From: Flavobacteriaceae bacterium HL-DH10
Lineage (GTDB): Bacteria; Bacteroidota; Bacteroidia; Flavobacteriales; Flavobacteriaceae
Assembly: GCA_031826515.1 (NCBI GenBank)
Contig: CP134536.1
Coordinates: 2,486,501-2,550,500, forward strand
Direction: 5' to 3'
Length of the DNA: 64,000 nucleotides
The position numbers were made by a program, and so were the translations under genes. Under the pieces are notes generated by a model. The model worked only from the letters and a program-made list of their open reading frames with translations, did not search any database and was not told the DNA's origin. Position 1 is the stretch's first letter; every line of letters starts with the position of its first letter. Below are positions 52,094 to 61,548 of this stretch, in pieces.

Positions 52094-53665
52094 TTAGCTA
52101 TTCTTTTTACGTGCTCGCCATTTATTAAAACCTATGAAACCAAATAATAAAACTATAAACGGAATTAAATATGATGTTGCTTTTCCTGAGCCACTTACTG
52201 TTGTAAAGAAGCGTTCCCATCTAGGATTTTTACCATCCCAGCTCATCCAAATAAATACAGGTTTCCCAACTACATGGTCAAAAGGTACAAACCCCCATGA
52301 TCGTGCATCAATAGAGTTATGGCGGTTGTCTCCCATCATCCAATAGTAATTTTGTTTAAAGGTATACGTGGTTGCTAATTCACCATTAATAAAAATTTGA
52401 TTGCCTTTTACTTGTAGCGAGTTGCCTTCGTATTCTGTAATAGCGCGTTTATAAAGCGGTAAGACCTCTAGGTTTATATCAATTGTTTTTCCAGCTTCGG
52501 GTATGTATAAAGGTCCAAAAAAGTCGATATTCCAATTGTAATTTGGATCGTGAGGAAAAATATTAGAGTCTCTAACACCCTTTTCTTTTATAATAGGAGT
52601 AATATTGGCAACATTAGGATGATTTTTAAATTTAGCCAATGCTTCATCTGATATAGCAGAAAAATAATAGGTATTTTGATTATTTATTATACCAAAACCA
52701 TCAGTAATATCGTAACGGTCTTTTAAATATGTTGGATTAAATTGATTTGTTTTTGGTTGTACATAGTAGCTAAATTGTAAATGAGCTCTATCTGGTAACT
52801 CATTTTTCTTGCCATTGATGTAAACAAAACCATCACGAACTTCTAAAGAATCTCCAGCAATAGCAACACAACGTTTTACTAAATTAGTTTTCTTATCAAT
52901 AGGTTTATAATAATTTCTATCAGGGTGAAAATCATTCATATTCAACAGGGTATCTGCTGGCTGATTAAATACTACAATCTCGTTTCTTTTAATTTTTTCA
53001 AATCCTGGAAATCTTAAATATGGAAGTTGCAGTTTATTTATCCATGAATGACTTCCCTTATGATCATCGAATAAATACGATTTATTTTTTAAAACAGGTA
53101 TGGTATCATGTACCATTGGCGCTCCAACAGTTGTCATTGGTACTCTGGCACCATAATGAAATTTGCTTACAAAAAGAAAATCGCCAACTAATAACGATTT
53201 CTCTAATGATGAAGACGGAATGGTAAACGGTTGTATAAAATAGGTGTGAACTATAGTTGCTGCTACAATAGCGAATAGAATAGAACTTGTCCATTCTCCA
53301 GAACCTGATTTCGGATTAATATTTCTATCTTTAACATGTTCTACATTGGTAAAATAATTTAAATAGTAGTTGTAAAAACCGAGTGTAATAATAGCTAAAA
53401 AAGTGTCTATAAGTTGGTTTTTTCCAAAACTTCTTGCTGTTTCCACCCAAACGACTATAAACATAATAAGGTTTACAATAGGTAAAAACAGAAGAATAAC
53501 CCACCACCTAGGACGATTCATGATTTTCATTAATACAATGCCATTGTAAACAGGAATAAAAGCTTCCCATGCTTGTCTGCCTGCTTTAATATATAGTTTC
53601 CAAGTACCTAAGCCATGAATGACTTGTATAATTAGGATGAAAATAAACCATTGCATTAATGTCAT
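52094..53665 (-). CDS. lepB: Signal peptidase I (long Bacteroidota form)
   Basis: 523 residues, much longer than E. coli LepB. An N-terminal multi-helix DUF5684-like part (about 1-105) precedes a further helix and the catalytic domain: TIPSSSLEKSLLVGDFLFV with Ser153, then VKRCVAIAGDSLEVRDG with the general-base Lys, and MGDNRHNSIDARSWGFVP. A large insertion with beta-rich residues lies between. It removes signal peptides at the inner membrane. It is in a same-direction block with parA, parB, DUF5683 and dapB. Confidence 0.94.
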   Translation of the reverse strand: MTLMQWFIFILIIQVIHGLGTWKLYIKAGRQAWEAFIPVYNGIVLMKIMNRPRWWVILLFLPIVNLIMFIVVWVETARSFGKNQLIDTFLAIITLGFYNYYLNYFTNVEHVKDRNINPKSGSGEWTSSILFAIVAATIVHTYFIQPFTIPSSSLEKSLLVGDFLFVSKFHYGARVPMTTVGAPMVHDTIPVLKNKSYLFDDHKGSHSWINKLQLPYLRFPGFEKIKRNEIVVFNQPADTLLNMNDFHPDRNYYKPIDKKTNLVKRCVAIAGDSLEVRDGFVYINGKKNELPDRAHLQFSYYVQPKTNQFNPTYLKDRYDITDGFGIINNQNTYYFSAISDEALAKFKNHPNVANITPIIKEKGVRDSNIFPHDPNYNWNIDFFGPLYIPEAGKTIDINLEVLPLYKRAITEYEGNSLQVKGNQIFINGELATTYTFKQNYYWMMGDNRHNSIDARSWGFVPFDHVVGKPVFIWMSWDGKNPRWERFFTTVSGSGKATSYLIPFIVLLFGFIGFNKWRARKKNS

Positions 53666-53731
53666 AATCGTAATTTTTAATTTTTTGTTAGTAGTTGTAC
53701 GGCTTTATGTTGTTACACAAAACTTTAAGTA

Positions 53732-54439
53732 TTAACCAATATTTAACACATCGTTCATTGTAAAAACGCCAGTTTTTCCAACAATCCATTCGGCTGCAAT
53801 AACAGCACCAAGAGCAAACCCTTGTCTGTTATGTGCAATATGCTCTATAGTAATTGTATCAACTTCACTTTCATAATTAACCGTATGTGTTCCAGGTACG
53901 TCTTCAATACGTTTAGCTACAATTGGAATAGTAGCTTCTTCTTTAGTTGAATCTAATTCCCAAGCTTTAAAATTAGTATTAAATTCGATAATATCATTTG
54001 CTAATGAAATTGCGGTACCGCTTGGAGCATCTAATTTTTTAGTATGATGAATTTCTTCCATAGAAACATTGTATTGTTTCAAAGTACTCATCATTTTGGC
54101 TAAGGTTTTATTCAACTCGAAAAATATATTAACTCCTAAACTATAATTAGACGCATAAATAAATGCGCCCTTTTTTTCTTTACATAAAGCCACTGCATTA
54201 TCATAATTTTCTAACCAGCCTGTTGTTCCAGAAATAACAGGAACATTGTTATTTAAACAATTAGATATGTTATTGAAAGCAACGTTAGGAATGCTAAAAT
54301 CTATAGCGACATCGGCTTTTGTGATATCGTAATCTTTATCATCTTTATCAACTTTTAAAACAATATTGTGTCCACGTTTAATGGCAATTTGTTCTATGGT
54401 TTGTCCCATTCTTCCGTATCCTAGTAAAGCAATGTTCAT
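53732..54439 (-). CDS. dapB: 4-hydroxy-tetrahydrodipicolinate reductase
   Basis: 235 residues. The Rossmann start ALLGYGRMGQTIEQIA, GTTGW at the active-site loop and MEEIHHTKKLDAPSGTA are the DapB signatures. It reduces the dihydrodipicolinate precursor with NAD(P)H, in lysine and diaminopimelate synthesis, needed for peptidoglycan. It lies one base after DUF5683 and 66 bases before lepB in the same direction. Confidence 0.95.
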   Translation of the reverse strand: MNIALLGYGRMGQTIEQIAIKRGHNIVLKVDKDDKDYDITKADVAIDFSIPNVAFNNISNCLNNNVPVISGTTGWLENYDNAVALCKEKKGAFIYASNYSLGVNIFFELNKTLAKMMSTLKQYNVSMEEIHHTKKLDAPSGTAISLANDIIEFNTNFKAWELDSTKEEATIPIVAKRIEDVPGTHTVNYESEVDTITIEHIAHNRQGFALGAVIAAEWIVGKTGVFTMNDVLNIG

Positions 54440-54440
54440 A

Positions 54441-55055
54441 TTAAAATTTAAAATTTAAGGTTAATCCGAGATTGCCTGTAGCATCAATCTCATTAATGTT
54501 ATAGTGTGGTGCCAAAGATAAGTTTTCATCGACATTAAATTGCATTAAATGCGACGATACATTGGCTTCTATAATATTTAAAGCGTAAATACCAACAATA
54601 GCTAAAAGCGACATTTCTTTGTTTTTTCTGTAGAATTTTTGAGCTCTTTCGAGACCTTCGGTAGTTACTCTAGGGGTGTCTAAAGGTTCGCCTTGAGAAT
54701 TAAGATAAAACTCATCATTTTTAAAACCAGCTAATCTGCTTTTATAAGCATCTCTATATCGGTTGTATTCTTTATTGTTGTTGGTGTAAAAATAGATTCC
54801 AGTACCTAAAGCAGCATAAACAAGAGGGATTTTCCAATACTGTTTATTATAAGCTTGTCCTAAACCAGGCAAAACAGCAGAATAAAAAGCAGCTTTAGCT
54901 GGAGATAACGGATTCATAGGATTGTTAATACTAACAAGTGAATCTGTAACAATCTCTTTCTTAAGTTTTTGTTTTTTTGTTTTTTTTTCTTGTCCAATTA
55001 TTGAAAAGCAAAAAAGTAATGTAAATAGACTTGCTATTATGAATTTATTTGGCAC
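54441..55055 (-). CDS. DUF5683 domain-containing protein
   Basis: 204 residues with a signal peptide (about 1-20, ending near IIGQE). NPLSPAKAAFYSAVLPGLGQAYNKQYWKIPLVYAALG is the DUF5683 hallmark, a helix hairpin with PGLGQ, then NKEYNRYRDAYKSR. It ends in a predicted membrane-facing strand GLTLNFKF. The family is unassigned. It overlaps parB by 11 bases, implying co-translation. Confidence 0.87.
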   Translation of the reverse strand: MPNKFIIASLFTLLFCFSIIGQEKKTKKQKLKKEIVTDSLVSINNPMNPLSPAKAAFYSAVLPGLGQAYNKQYWKIPLVYAALGTGIYFYTNNNKEYNRYRDAYKSRLAGFKNDEFYLNSQGEPLDTPRVTTEGLERAQKFYRKNKEMSLLAIVGIYALNIIEANVSSHLMQFNVDENLSLAPHYNINEIDATGNLGLTLNFKF

Positions 55056-55962
55056 CTTGAACTAATTTTTTAATCCGGTTAAAATCTTCTTCAGAATGAA
55101 AAGGAATCGTTATTTTTCCTTTACCGTTCTTTGAGACTTTAACGTCAATTTTATGACCAAAGTATTCTGAAAAAGTGCTCATACCTTTTTTTATAAACTT
55201 AGGCAGTTCTTCGGCATCTTCTTCTTTGTTCTTTGAAGGTACTTTTACTTCATCATTGTCATTAAAGTTGCGTACCATAACCTCTGTTTCTCTAACAGAT
55301 AACTTATTAGATAATACTGTTTCATAAATATCTAATTGTGTTGCTTGGTCTTCAATAGTTATTAAAGCGCGACCGTGTCCCATAGAAATAAAGCCATCAC
55401 GCATACCTGTTTGTATGATAGGGTCTAATCTTAATAAACGTAAATAGTTTGTAATGGTTGAACGTTTTTTACCAACACGTTCGCTCATTTGTTCTTGCGT
55501 TAAATTAATTTCATCAATTAAACGTTGGTATGATAAGGCAATTTCGATAGGATCTAAATCTTGACGTTGAATGTTTTCAACGAGAGCCATTTCTAATGAT
55601 TCCTGATCGTTAGCGATTCTTACATACGACGTAATTGTTTCTAGACCTAATAATTTAGAAGCTCGAAAACGACGCTCCCCAGAAACCAATTGATATTTGT
55701 TGAATCCTAATTTTCTAACGGTTATAGGCTGAATAATACCTAATTCTTTAATAGAAGAAGCTAGTTCTCGTAACGATTCTTCACTAAAATTAGTTCGAGG
55801 CTGAAAGGGATTGACTTCTATAAAATCAATATCTAATTCAATAATATTACCAATAACTTTATCAGCATTTTTATCTTGAACAGATTGTATGTCGTTGCTA
55901 GGGTCGCTTAAAAGTGCCGATAAACCTCTACCTAAAGCCTGTTTTTTTGTTGCCTTAGCCAT
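55045..55962 (-). CDS. parB: Chromosome partitioning protein ParB
   Basis: 305 residues. The N-terminal nucleotide (CTP)-binding motif is GERRFRASKLLG, after PFQPRTNFSEESLRELASSI. A helix-turn-helix follows (TQEQMSERVGKKRSTITNYLRLLRL), then a C-terminal dimerisation part. It binds parS sites and slides as a clamp, working with ParA. Three bases separate it from parA. Confidence 0.95.
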   Translation of the reverse strand: MAKATKKQALGRGLSALLSDPSNDIQSVQDKNADKVIGNIIELDIDFIEVNPFQPRTNFSEESLRELASSIKELGIIQPITVRKLGFNKYQLVSGERRFRASKLLGLETITSYVRIANDQESLEMALVENIQRQDLDPIEIALSYQRLIDEINLTQEQMSERVGKKRSTITNYLRLLRLDPIIQTGMRDGFISMGHGRALITIEDQATQLDIYETVLSNKLSVRETEVMVRNFNDNDEVKVPSKNKEEDAEELPKFIKKGMSTFSEYFGHKIDVKVSKNGKGKITIPFHSEEDFNRIKKLVQGAK

Positions 55963-55965
55963 AAT

Positions 55966-56730
55966 TTAGGAGTTTTTATTGATAATTTCTTTTGCCAAAC
56001 TTAAGTAATTACTAGCTCCTTTACTAGAAGCATCATAATTAATTATACTTTCACCATAGCTTGGAGCCTCACTTAAGCGCACGTTACGTTGTATTATGGT
56101 TTGAAAAACCATATCGTTAAAGTGTTTTTGTACCTCTTCAACAACTTGGTTAGATAATCGTAAACGCGAATCATACATAGTTAATAATAAGCCTTCAATA
56201 TCTAATTCTGGATTGTGAATTTTTTGAACACTTTTAATTGTGTTTAGTAATTTTCCTAAACCTTCTAATGCAAAATATTCGCACTGTATTGGAATTATTA
56301 CAGCATCAGCAGCAGTTAAAGCATTTAGTGTTAACAGCCCTAAAGAAGGCGCGCAATCAATTATAATATAATCATAATCGTTTTTAATTTCTATTAACGC
56401 CTTTTTCATCATATATTCCCGTTCGTCTTTATCAACAAGCTCTATTTCAATAGCAACTAAGTCGATATGCGACGGAATAAGGTCTAAGTTCGGTGTTTCG
56501 GTTTTAATGATAGCTTCTTTTGCAGAATTTGAATGTTCTAAAAGTTGGTAGGTTCCTATTTCAACATTTTCAACGTCAATTCCAATTCCAGAAGTTGCAT
56601 TTGCTTGAGGGTCAGCATCAATAAGTAATACTTTTTTTTCTAGAACGCCAAGCGAAGCTGCTAAATTTATAGATGTTGTTGTTTTTCCAACACCTCCTTT
56701 TTGATTAGCAATTGCAATGATTTTACCCAT
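55966..56730 (-). CDS. parA: Chromosome partitioning ATPase ParA
   Basis: 254 residues. The deviant Walker A motif KGGVGKTTTSINLAASL at the N-terminus, DADPQANAT and the Walker B-type IIIDCAPSLGLLTLNAL define a ParA/Soj ATPase. It sets up chromosome segregation with ParB. It begins the par-DUF5683-dapB-lepB block, with a gap of 173 AT-rich bases upstream that holds no recognisable gene. Confidence 0.96.
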   Translation of the reverse strand: MGKIIAIANQKGGVGKTTTSINLAASLGVLEKKVLLIDADPQANATSGIGIDVENVEIGTYQLLEHSNSAKEAIIKTETPNLDLIPSHIDLVAIEIELVDKDEREYMMKKALIEIKNDYDYIIIDCAPSLGLLTLNALTAADAVIIPIQCEYFALEGLGKLLNTIKSVQKIHNPELDIEGLLLTMYDSRLRLSNQVVEEVQKHFNDMVFQTIIQRNVRLSEAPSYGESIINYDASSKGASNYLSLAKEIINKNS

Positions 56731-56903
56731 TAAATGATTTGGTTTTATTAATGGTAAAAATACGATTATTTATGAGGAATAAAAATGGAATTTGTTAACA
56801 GCCAGAGTTTAATTATTAAAATAAATAAATTTAGTTGTAAAAATGAATTTGTAGCTTCACTTATGGCATTTTAACTTGTTATTTGATATGAAATTATCCG
56901 TTT

Positions 56904-57542
56904 TTATTTTTGAGGTATTTTATTAAAATCAACTTTCTCAACAGGTTTGTCAAAATTCACTTTTGAGAAATCTATGTTAAAAAGATTAGCATAAAATAAA
57001 TCGAAAGCAACGTATGATGCTAAAAATTTATCGGAAAGTACATTTCTGTATTTTGTGTTTAGAGGTGCCCCAAATAACTTTGGACTCATACTATTTGTTG
57101 ATATTAGCGCATTAAATGTTGTTTTTAAATTTTTGTCTTTTATGTTGTCTGCTATGCATTTAATGAGTTTGCTATTGTAGTTTAAATGACTTTTTGTATT
57201 GTTAGCATCCCATAAATCGTTGTCTTGCTTTAATGCTTTAAAAATATTTGAAGTATGTTCTGAAATTATTTCTTCATATTTAACGTTTCCATAAGTAGCA
57301 TTTCTTATAAATTGGCTATAAGCCTGGATTAAAGAAAAATTAGGTTTGTCTTTGCTATAAAAAGTTAAGATATCATCTTCAAATGAATACAGTGCTTCAT
57401 TGTATAATTTTGAATTTATATCGCTACAGGTTAGAGCAATGGGTTTTTCTGAATATTTAAATTCGGTTAACGTGTTTTCGTTTTTACAACTTAATAAGGT
57501 AATTCCTAAAAATAAAGCAATAAGTTTTAAATTTGAGTTCAT
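56904..57542 (-). CDS. Putative lipoprotein downstream of mutA
   Basis: 212 residues from the ATG at 57542. The lipobox is ITLLSC (Cys19 of this start). The mature part is helical with no known motif (LYNEALYSFEDDILTFYSKD, then LFYANLFNIDFSKVNFDKPV). Its start codon lies just beyond the mutA stop codon and the longer in-frame start at 57554 lies inside mutA. In related genomes a similar gene separates the two mutase subunits. Confidence 0.68.
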   Translation of the reverse strand: MNSNLKLIALFLGITLLSCKNENTLTEFKYSEKPIALTCSDINSKLYNEALYSFEDDILTFYSKDKPNFSLIQAYSQFIRNATYGNVKYEEIISEHTSNIFKALKQDNDLWDANNTKSHLNYNSKLIKCIADNIKDKNLKTTFNALISTNSMSPKLFGAPLNTKYRNVLSDKFLASYVAFDLFYANLFNIDFSKVNFDKPVEKVDFNKIPQK

Positions 57543-57543
57543 G

Positions 57544-58917
57544 TTAAAGTTCATTTTTTAATCGTTTTTGTTCTAATGTTTCTGATAATCGTTTTTCTAT
57601 TATAGGTTCAATCAATGTTTTTCTTTGATTGGTTTTTACAAAAGGATAAATTTCCAGTTCATTTTTCATTGTATCATCTGGGTTAGCATGTTTGTTAGTG
57701 CCTAATAATATGCATTCCCCTTTGTCAAATAGTTGTTGCTCTTTTGTTGCACTTTCCTTGATTTTCCGTTGTATAGTGCCTGCTTTTAATTGTTTTAAAA
57801 AGCCACCATTTTTTTCAATGTCTTTAAAAAGTTCTAAGGCTTTTTCGGCTAATTGATTTGTTAACGATTCAATATAATAAGCTCCATCAGTAGGATTATC
57901 AATTTTATCAAAATAGCTTTCATGCTTCAAAACTAATAGTTGATTTCTTGCAATACGCTCACCAAATGCATTGTCTTTATGAAAAATGGCATCGTAAGGT
58001 AAATTACAAATAGTATTAGCCCCACCTAAAATAGCGCTCATGCACTCTGTAGTGGTTCGCAACATATTAGTGTTATAGTCGTATAATGTTTTATTGCGTA
58101 TTGATGGTGTTGCTGAAATATGACAATTAGTGTTGATTTTATATTTGGAAGCTACCGTTTTCCAGAGTAGGCGAAGGGCCCGTAGTTTCGCAATTTCGAA
58201 AAAATAATTGGAGCCAACAGCGATGTTAAAATTAACATCAATAGATTGTTTTACATCTTTAGTAAGATTGGTATCCAGATAATTTAAATATTCGTTTGCA
58301 TGAGCCAAAGCATAACCTAATTCTTGTACGATAGTAGCTCCAGAATTTTGATATAATGATGCGTTAATGCTGAAATACTTGGTTTGTGTTATTATAGATT
58401 CAAATTGCGAAAAGTCGCCCTTTATATTGTTAAACCAGTTTCCTGTTTTTGCAAGATTTCCAATAATATCTGTATGATAATACACTTTGGCTTCCGCTGA
58501 AATAAAAGCATTTTTTTCAATAAAATTAGAAGATAGAAAGTGTAATTCAAAATGAATTGAAGTGGTATCTAAATCAATATTTTTTAATAAATTTTCAATT
58601 GAAACAGTTTCAGATGGAATAATAAACTTAATACTATTGGCGCCTTTATTTATGGCATTTATTGCTTTTAGGTTTGATTTTTCAATATTAGCGACATAAA
58701 TAGATTGACAAATTTTCCATTCAGTTGCTTTAGTGCCTAATGATTTTTGAAGTTCTTTTAAATCATCGGCATGATAAAATGGTTTTACCGAAATGTCTTC
58801 ATTTGATATCCAAATCAAGGTGTTGTTGTAGTCAGCTCCTTTTAAGTCAAACTGAATTTTTTGTTTCCATTGTTTTGAAGAAACCGAATCAAATTCGTTA
58901 AATAACTGTTTAGTCAT
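57544..58917 (-). CDS. mutA: Methylmalonyl-CoA mutase small (beta) subunit
   Basis: 457 residues, matching Bacteroidota small subunits that lack the cobalamin-binding domain. WKQKIQFDLKGADYNNTLIW starts the fold, and the barrel shows AHANEYLNYL and NTNMLRTTTECMSAILGGANTI, then GERIARNQLLVLKHESYFDKIDNPTDGAYYIE, all typical. The active large subunit (mutB) should follow after a small gene in related genomes but is absent here; parA comes next. It overlaps divIC by eight bases. Confidence 0.93.
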   Translation of the reverse strand: MTKQLFNEFDSVSSKQWKQKIQFDLKGADYNNTLIWISNEDISVKPFYHADDLKELQKSLGTKATEWKICQSIYVANIEKSNLKAINAINKGANSIKFIIPSETVSIENLLKNIDLDTTSIHFELHFLSSNFIEKNAFISAEAKVYYHTDIIGNLAKTGNWFNNIKGDFSQFESIITQTKYFSINASLYQNSGATIVQELGYALAHANEYLNYLDTNLTKDVKQSIDVNFNIAVGSNYFFEIAKLRALRLLWKTVASKYKINTNCHISATPSIRNKTLYDYNTNMLRTTTECMSAILGGANTICNLPYDAIFHKDNAFGERIARNQLLVLKHESYFDKIDNPTDGAYYIESLTNQLAEKALELFKDIEKNGGFLKQLKAGTIQRKIKESATKEQQLFDKGECILLGTNKHANPDDTMKNELEIYPFVKTNQRKTLIEPIIEKRLSETLEQKRLKNEL

Positions 58918-59236
58918 TTTGCTTTACTTTTAAACTGTCTTCGTATTCAATTATAAAAATTTCTTCATTGTCACGTTTCATATAATATTCTTCGCGAGCA
59001 AATTTTTCTAAACCTTCTTCTGTACTTAATTTTTTTATTGCTTTTTTGTCTTTTTCAATTTCTCTTTCGTAATATTTTTTTTCAGCTTCTAGGTCGTTAA
59101 TGTCGTTGTTTAATTCATTATGAATAAACCAAGAATTAGTGTCAAAAAAAATCATCCAAGCACCAAAAATTACTAGAATTAAAATGTACCAGTTTTTAAA
59201 TGGTTTTAAATATTTATTTTTATTGAATTTTGCCAC
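58910..59236 (-). CDS. FtsB/DivIC-family septum formation protein
   Basis: 108 residues. A short cytoplasmic basic start, a membrane helix (about 17-35: WYILILVIFGAWMIFF) and a periplasmic coiled coil (LNNDINDLEAEKKYYEREIEKDKKAIKKL) followed by FAREEYYMKRDNEEIF, the conserved end of the FtsB/DivIC domain. It builds the division complex with FtsL/FtsQ. It lies directly after udk with no gap and overlaps mutA. Confidence 0.88.
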   Translation of the reverse strand: MAKFNKNKYLKPFKNWYILILVIFGAWMIFFDTNSWFIHNELNNDINDLEAEKKYYEREIEKDKKAIKKLSTEEGLEKFAREEYYMKRDNEEIFIIEYEDSLKVKQND

Positions 59237-59842
59237 TTATAGTTTCTCGTTTATAATGGTTCGAACAATGTCTACCGCAACCGTGTTATATTTATTGTTT
59301 GGGATAATGATATCTGCATACTCTTTCATAGGCTCTATAAACTGATCGTGCATGGGTTTTAACGTTGTTTGGTATCTTGCTAAAACTTCGTCTATGTCTC
59401 TACCACGTTCAGTTATATCTCGTTTTAATCTCCGTATTAATCGTTCATCGGTATCGGCATGCACAAATATTTTAATATCAAAAAGATCTCGTAATTCTGG
59501 ATTGGTTAAAATTAAGATCCCTTCAACGATCATTACTTTTCTGGGGTAGGTTAAAATAGTGTCACCAGTTCTATTATGTTTAACGAACGAATATATGGGT
59601 TGGTGTATAGGTTGATTATTTTTTAATGTTTTTAAGTGATTCGTTAAAAGATTAAAATCTATAGATCTTGGGTGATCAAAGTTTATTTTAACTCGATCCT
59701 CATATGATAAATGAGTGGTGTCATTATAATAAGAATCCTGAGAAATGATACCTACTTCGCCTTCAGGCAGTTCATTTAGTATTTGGTTTACAACGGTGGT
59801 TTTTCCGCAACCAGTACCACCTGCAATTCCTATAATTAACAT
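59237..59842 (-). CDS. udk: Uridine kinase
   Basis: 201 residues. The P-loop IGIAGGTGCGKTTVVNQI is at the N-terminus, followed by DSYYNDTTHLSYEDR, NFDHPRSIDF and VEGILILTNPELRDLFDIK. It phosphorylates uridine and cytidine with ATP or GTP in nucleoside salvage. It abuts divIC and probably leads the udk-divIC-mutA transcript. Confidence 0.94.
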   Translation of the reverse strand: MLIIGIAGGTGCGKTTVVNQILNELPEGEVGIISQDSYYNDTTHLSYEDRVKINFDHPRSIDFNLLTNHLKTLKNNQPIHQPIYSFVKHNRTGDTILTYPRKVMIVEGILILTNPELRDLFDIKIFVHADTDERLIRRLKRDITERGRDIDEVLARYQTTLKPMHDQFIEPMKEYADIIIPNNKYNTVAVDIVRTIINEKL

Positions 59843-59908
59843 GATATGTTCTTTAATTAGCTTTTCACAAAGTTAGTTAAATGTATAGTTTTATAAGTGT
59901 AATCACTT

Positions 59909-60304
59909 TTATTTTTTAATTTTAGAAACTTCTTCTTCTGTTACTATTTTATCGTTTTTGTTACCCCAACTGTTACTTATATAGTTCATTACATCTGCAA
60001 CTTCATCATTACTTAAACCTAAAGCTGCCATAACATTGTTGTATTTTTCGTTATTGACTATTATTTCGCCATTTAATCCAAATTTAATAGCTTTAATACT
60101 GGCTTCTCTATTTTTTAATAAATAGTCTGAATTTGCAAGTGGAGGATAGATTTTTTTTACTCCAGTTCCATTTGGTAAATGGCAAGAGATACAAAAATCA
60201 GTGTATATTTCACTACCTCTATCTACACTTGCTTTTAAAGCATTATTTTGGGAATTGCATGACAATGATACAGTTGCTAATAAGCTTAAAAAAAATATTT
60301 TCAT
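59909..60304 (-). CDS. Mono-haem cytochrome c lipoprotein
   Basis: 131 residues. The lipobox VSLSC (Cys16) is followed by DRGSEIYTDFCISCHLPNG with the CISCH haem motif and NVMAALGLSNDEVADVMNYI, where the axial Met is in the VMAALGL region. It is a small periplasmic-side electron carrier and lies 95 bases downstream of the sugar dehydrogenase gene in the same direction, so it is a plausible acceptor partner. Confidence 0.87.
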   Translation of the reverse strand: MKIFFLSLLATVSLSCNSQNNALKASVDRGSEIYTDFCISCHLPNGTGVKKIYPPLANSDYLLKNREASIKAIKFGLNGEIIVNNEKYNNVMAALGLSNDEVADVMNYISNSWGNKNDKIVTEEEVSKIKK

Positions 60305-60399
60305 GTGTTTTAAATTATTGTTTTTTTATTGGTTACATGTAACATTCATTTTATCATTTCGTTGGGTATCGAAAATTTAGTTATGAATGTTTCATAATT

Positions 60400-61548
60400 T
60401 TATTTATTTGGGATGATTTTCACGATACCTTTTCCTTCAATAGCTACATAAATATACCCGTCTGGACCTTGAATTACATTTCTAACACGCCCCATGCCGT
60501 TTAATAGTTTTTCGCGTTTTATAACTTTATTGTTTTTTAGCTCTAATCGCTCTAAATAAGAAAATTTTAATGAGCCAACCAGAATGTTGCCTTTCCATTC
60601 TGGATAAATATCAGATGAAATAAATGTCATTCCGCTAGGGGCAATAGATGGTACCCAATAAAAAAGAGGTTGTTCCATGCCTTCTTTTTCTGTAATATCG
60701 GTAAAAGGCGTTCCACTATAATTGATACCATAAGAAATAATAGGCCAACCATAGTTTTTTCCTTTTTCTATAATATTTATTTCATCGCCACCTTTTGGAC
60801 CATGTTCATTAACCCAAATGGCTCCAGTAATTGGATTTTTTGCCATGCCCTGTGGGTTTCTATGTCCGTAACTAAAAATAGCAGTTTTTGCATTTGGAGT
60901 GTCAATAAAAGGATTGTCTGAAGGAATACTTCCGTCATCATTTAATCTGTAAATCTTACCACAATCTCTAGTAATATCTTGCGGATTTACATCTCGTTGT
61001 CCACGTTCTCCAATAGAAAAATATAAGTAGCCTTCATTGTCAAATTCAATACGAGAACCAAAATGTTGCCCTTTTTTAGAGTTAGGACTCGCCTTGTATA
61101 GCATCTGTTTTTCAATTAATGTATCGTCTTTTAGTTTTGCGCGCATAATGGCTGTGTTCCCACCGTCGCCCTCACCTTCAGAAGATACGTAGGATAAATA
61201 AATCCATCCTGTATTTGGGTAATCTGGATGTAATTCAATATCCAATAAACCTCCTTGACCACGGACATAAACCTCTGGAACGCCATCAATAGTTGTTTTT
61301 TTATCATTTTTAAAGCGAATGATTTCTCCAGATTTTTCAGTTATAAGCATACTGCCATCAGGTAAAAATACCATGCCCCAAGGAATATTTAAATCTGGAA
61401 CAACAACTTCTGTTGTATAATTTATATCTATAGGATCTTCTGCTTTTATTTCAGAATCGGTTTGTTGTGCACATGCAGAACAGGTGATAAATATTAGAAC
61501 AAGTATAGAGTAAATCTGTTTCATTTTGTTTTTTGATTTAATATACAT
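60400..61548 (-). CDS. PQQ-dependent soluble aldose sugar dehydrogenase-like lipoprotein
   Basis: 382 residues using the ATG overlapping the receptor stop (TAATG); a start at 61524 gives 374 residues and is also plausible. The lipobox TCSAC precedes AQQ. The six-bladed beta-propeller has VVPDLNIPWGMVFLPDGSMLITEKSG, WVNEHGPKGGDEINIIEKGKNYGWP and FWVPSIAPSGMTFIS, matching PQQ-dependent sugar dehydrogenases. It would oxidise sugars outside the inner membrane and pass electrons to cytochrome c. Substrate unknown. Confidence 0.9.
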   Translation of the reverse strand: MYIKSKNKMKQIYSILVLIFITCSACAQQTDSEIKAEDPIDINYTTEVVVPDLNIPWGMVFLPDGSMLITEKSGEIIRFKNDKKTTIDGVPEVYVRGQGGLLDIELHPDYPNTGWIYLSYVSSEGEGDGGNTAIMRAKLKDDTLIEKQMLYKASPNSKKGQHFGSRIEFDNEGYLYFSIGERGQRDVNPQDITRDCGKIYRLNDDGSIPSDNPFIDTPNAKTAIFSYGHRNPQGMAKNPITGAIWVNEHGPKGGDEINIIEKGKNYGWPIISYGINYSGTPFTDITEKEGMEQPLFYWVPSIAPSGMTFISSDIYPEWKGNILVGSLKFSYLERLELKNNKVIKREKLLNGMGRVRNVIQGPDGYIYVAIEGKGIVKIIPNK

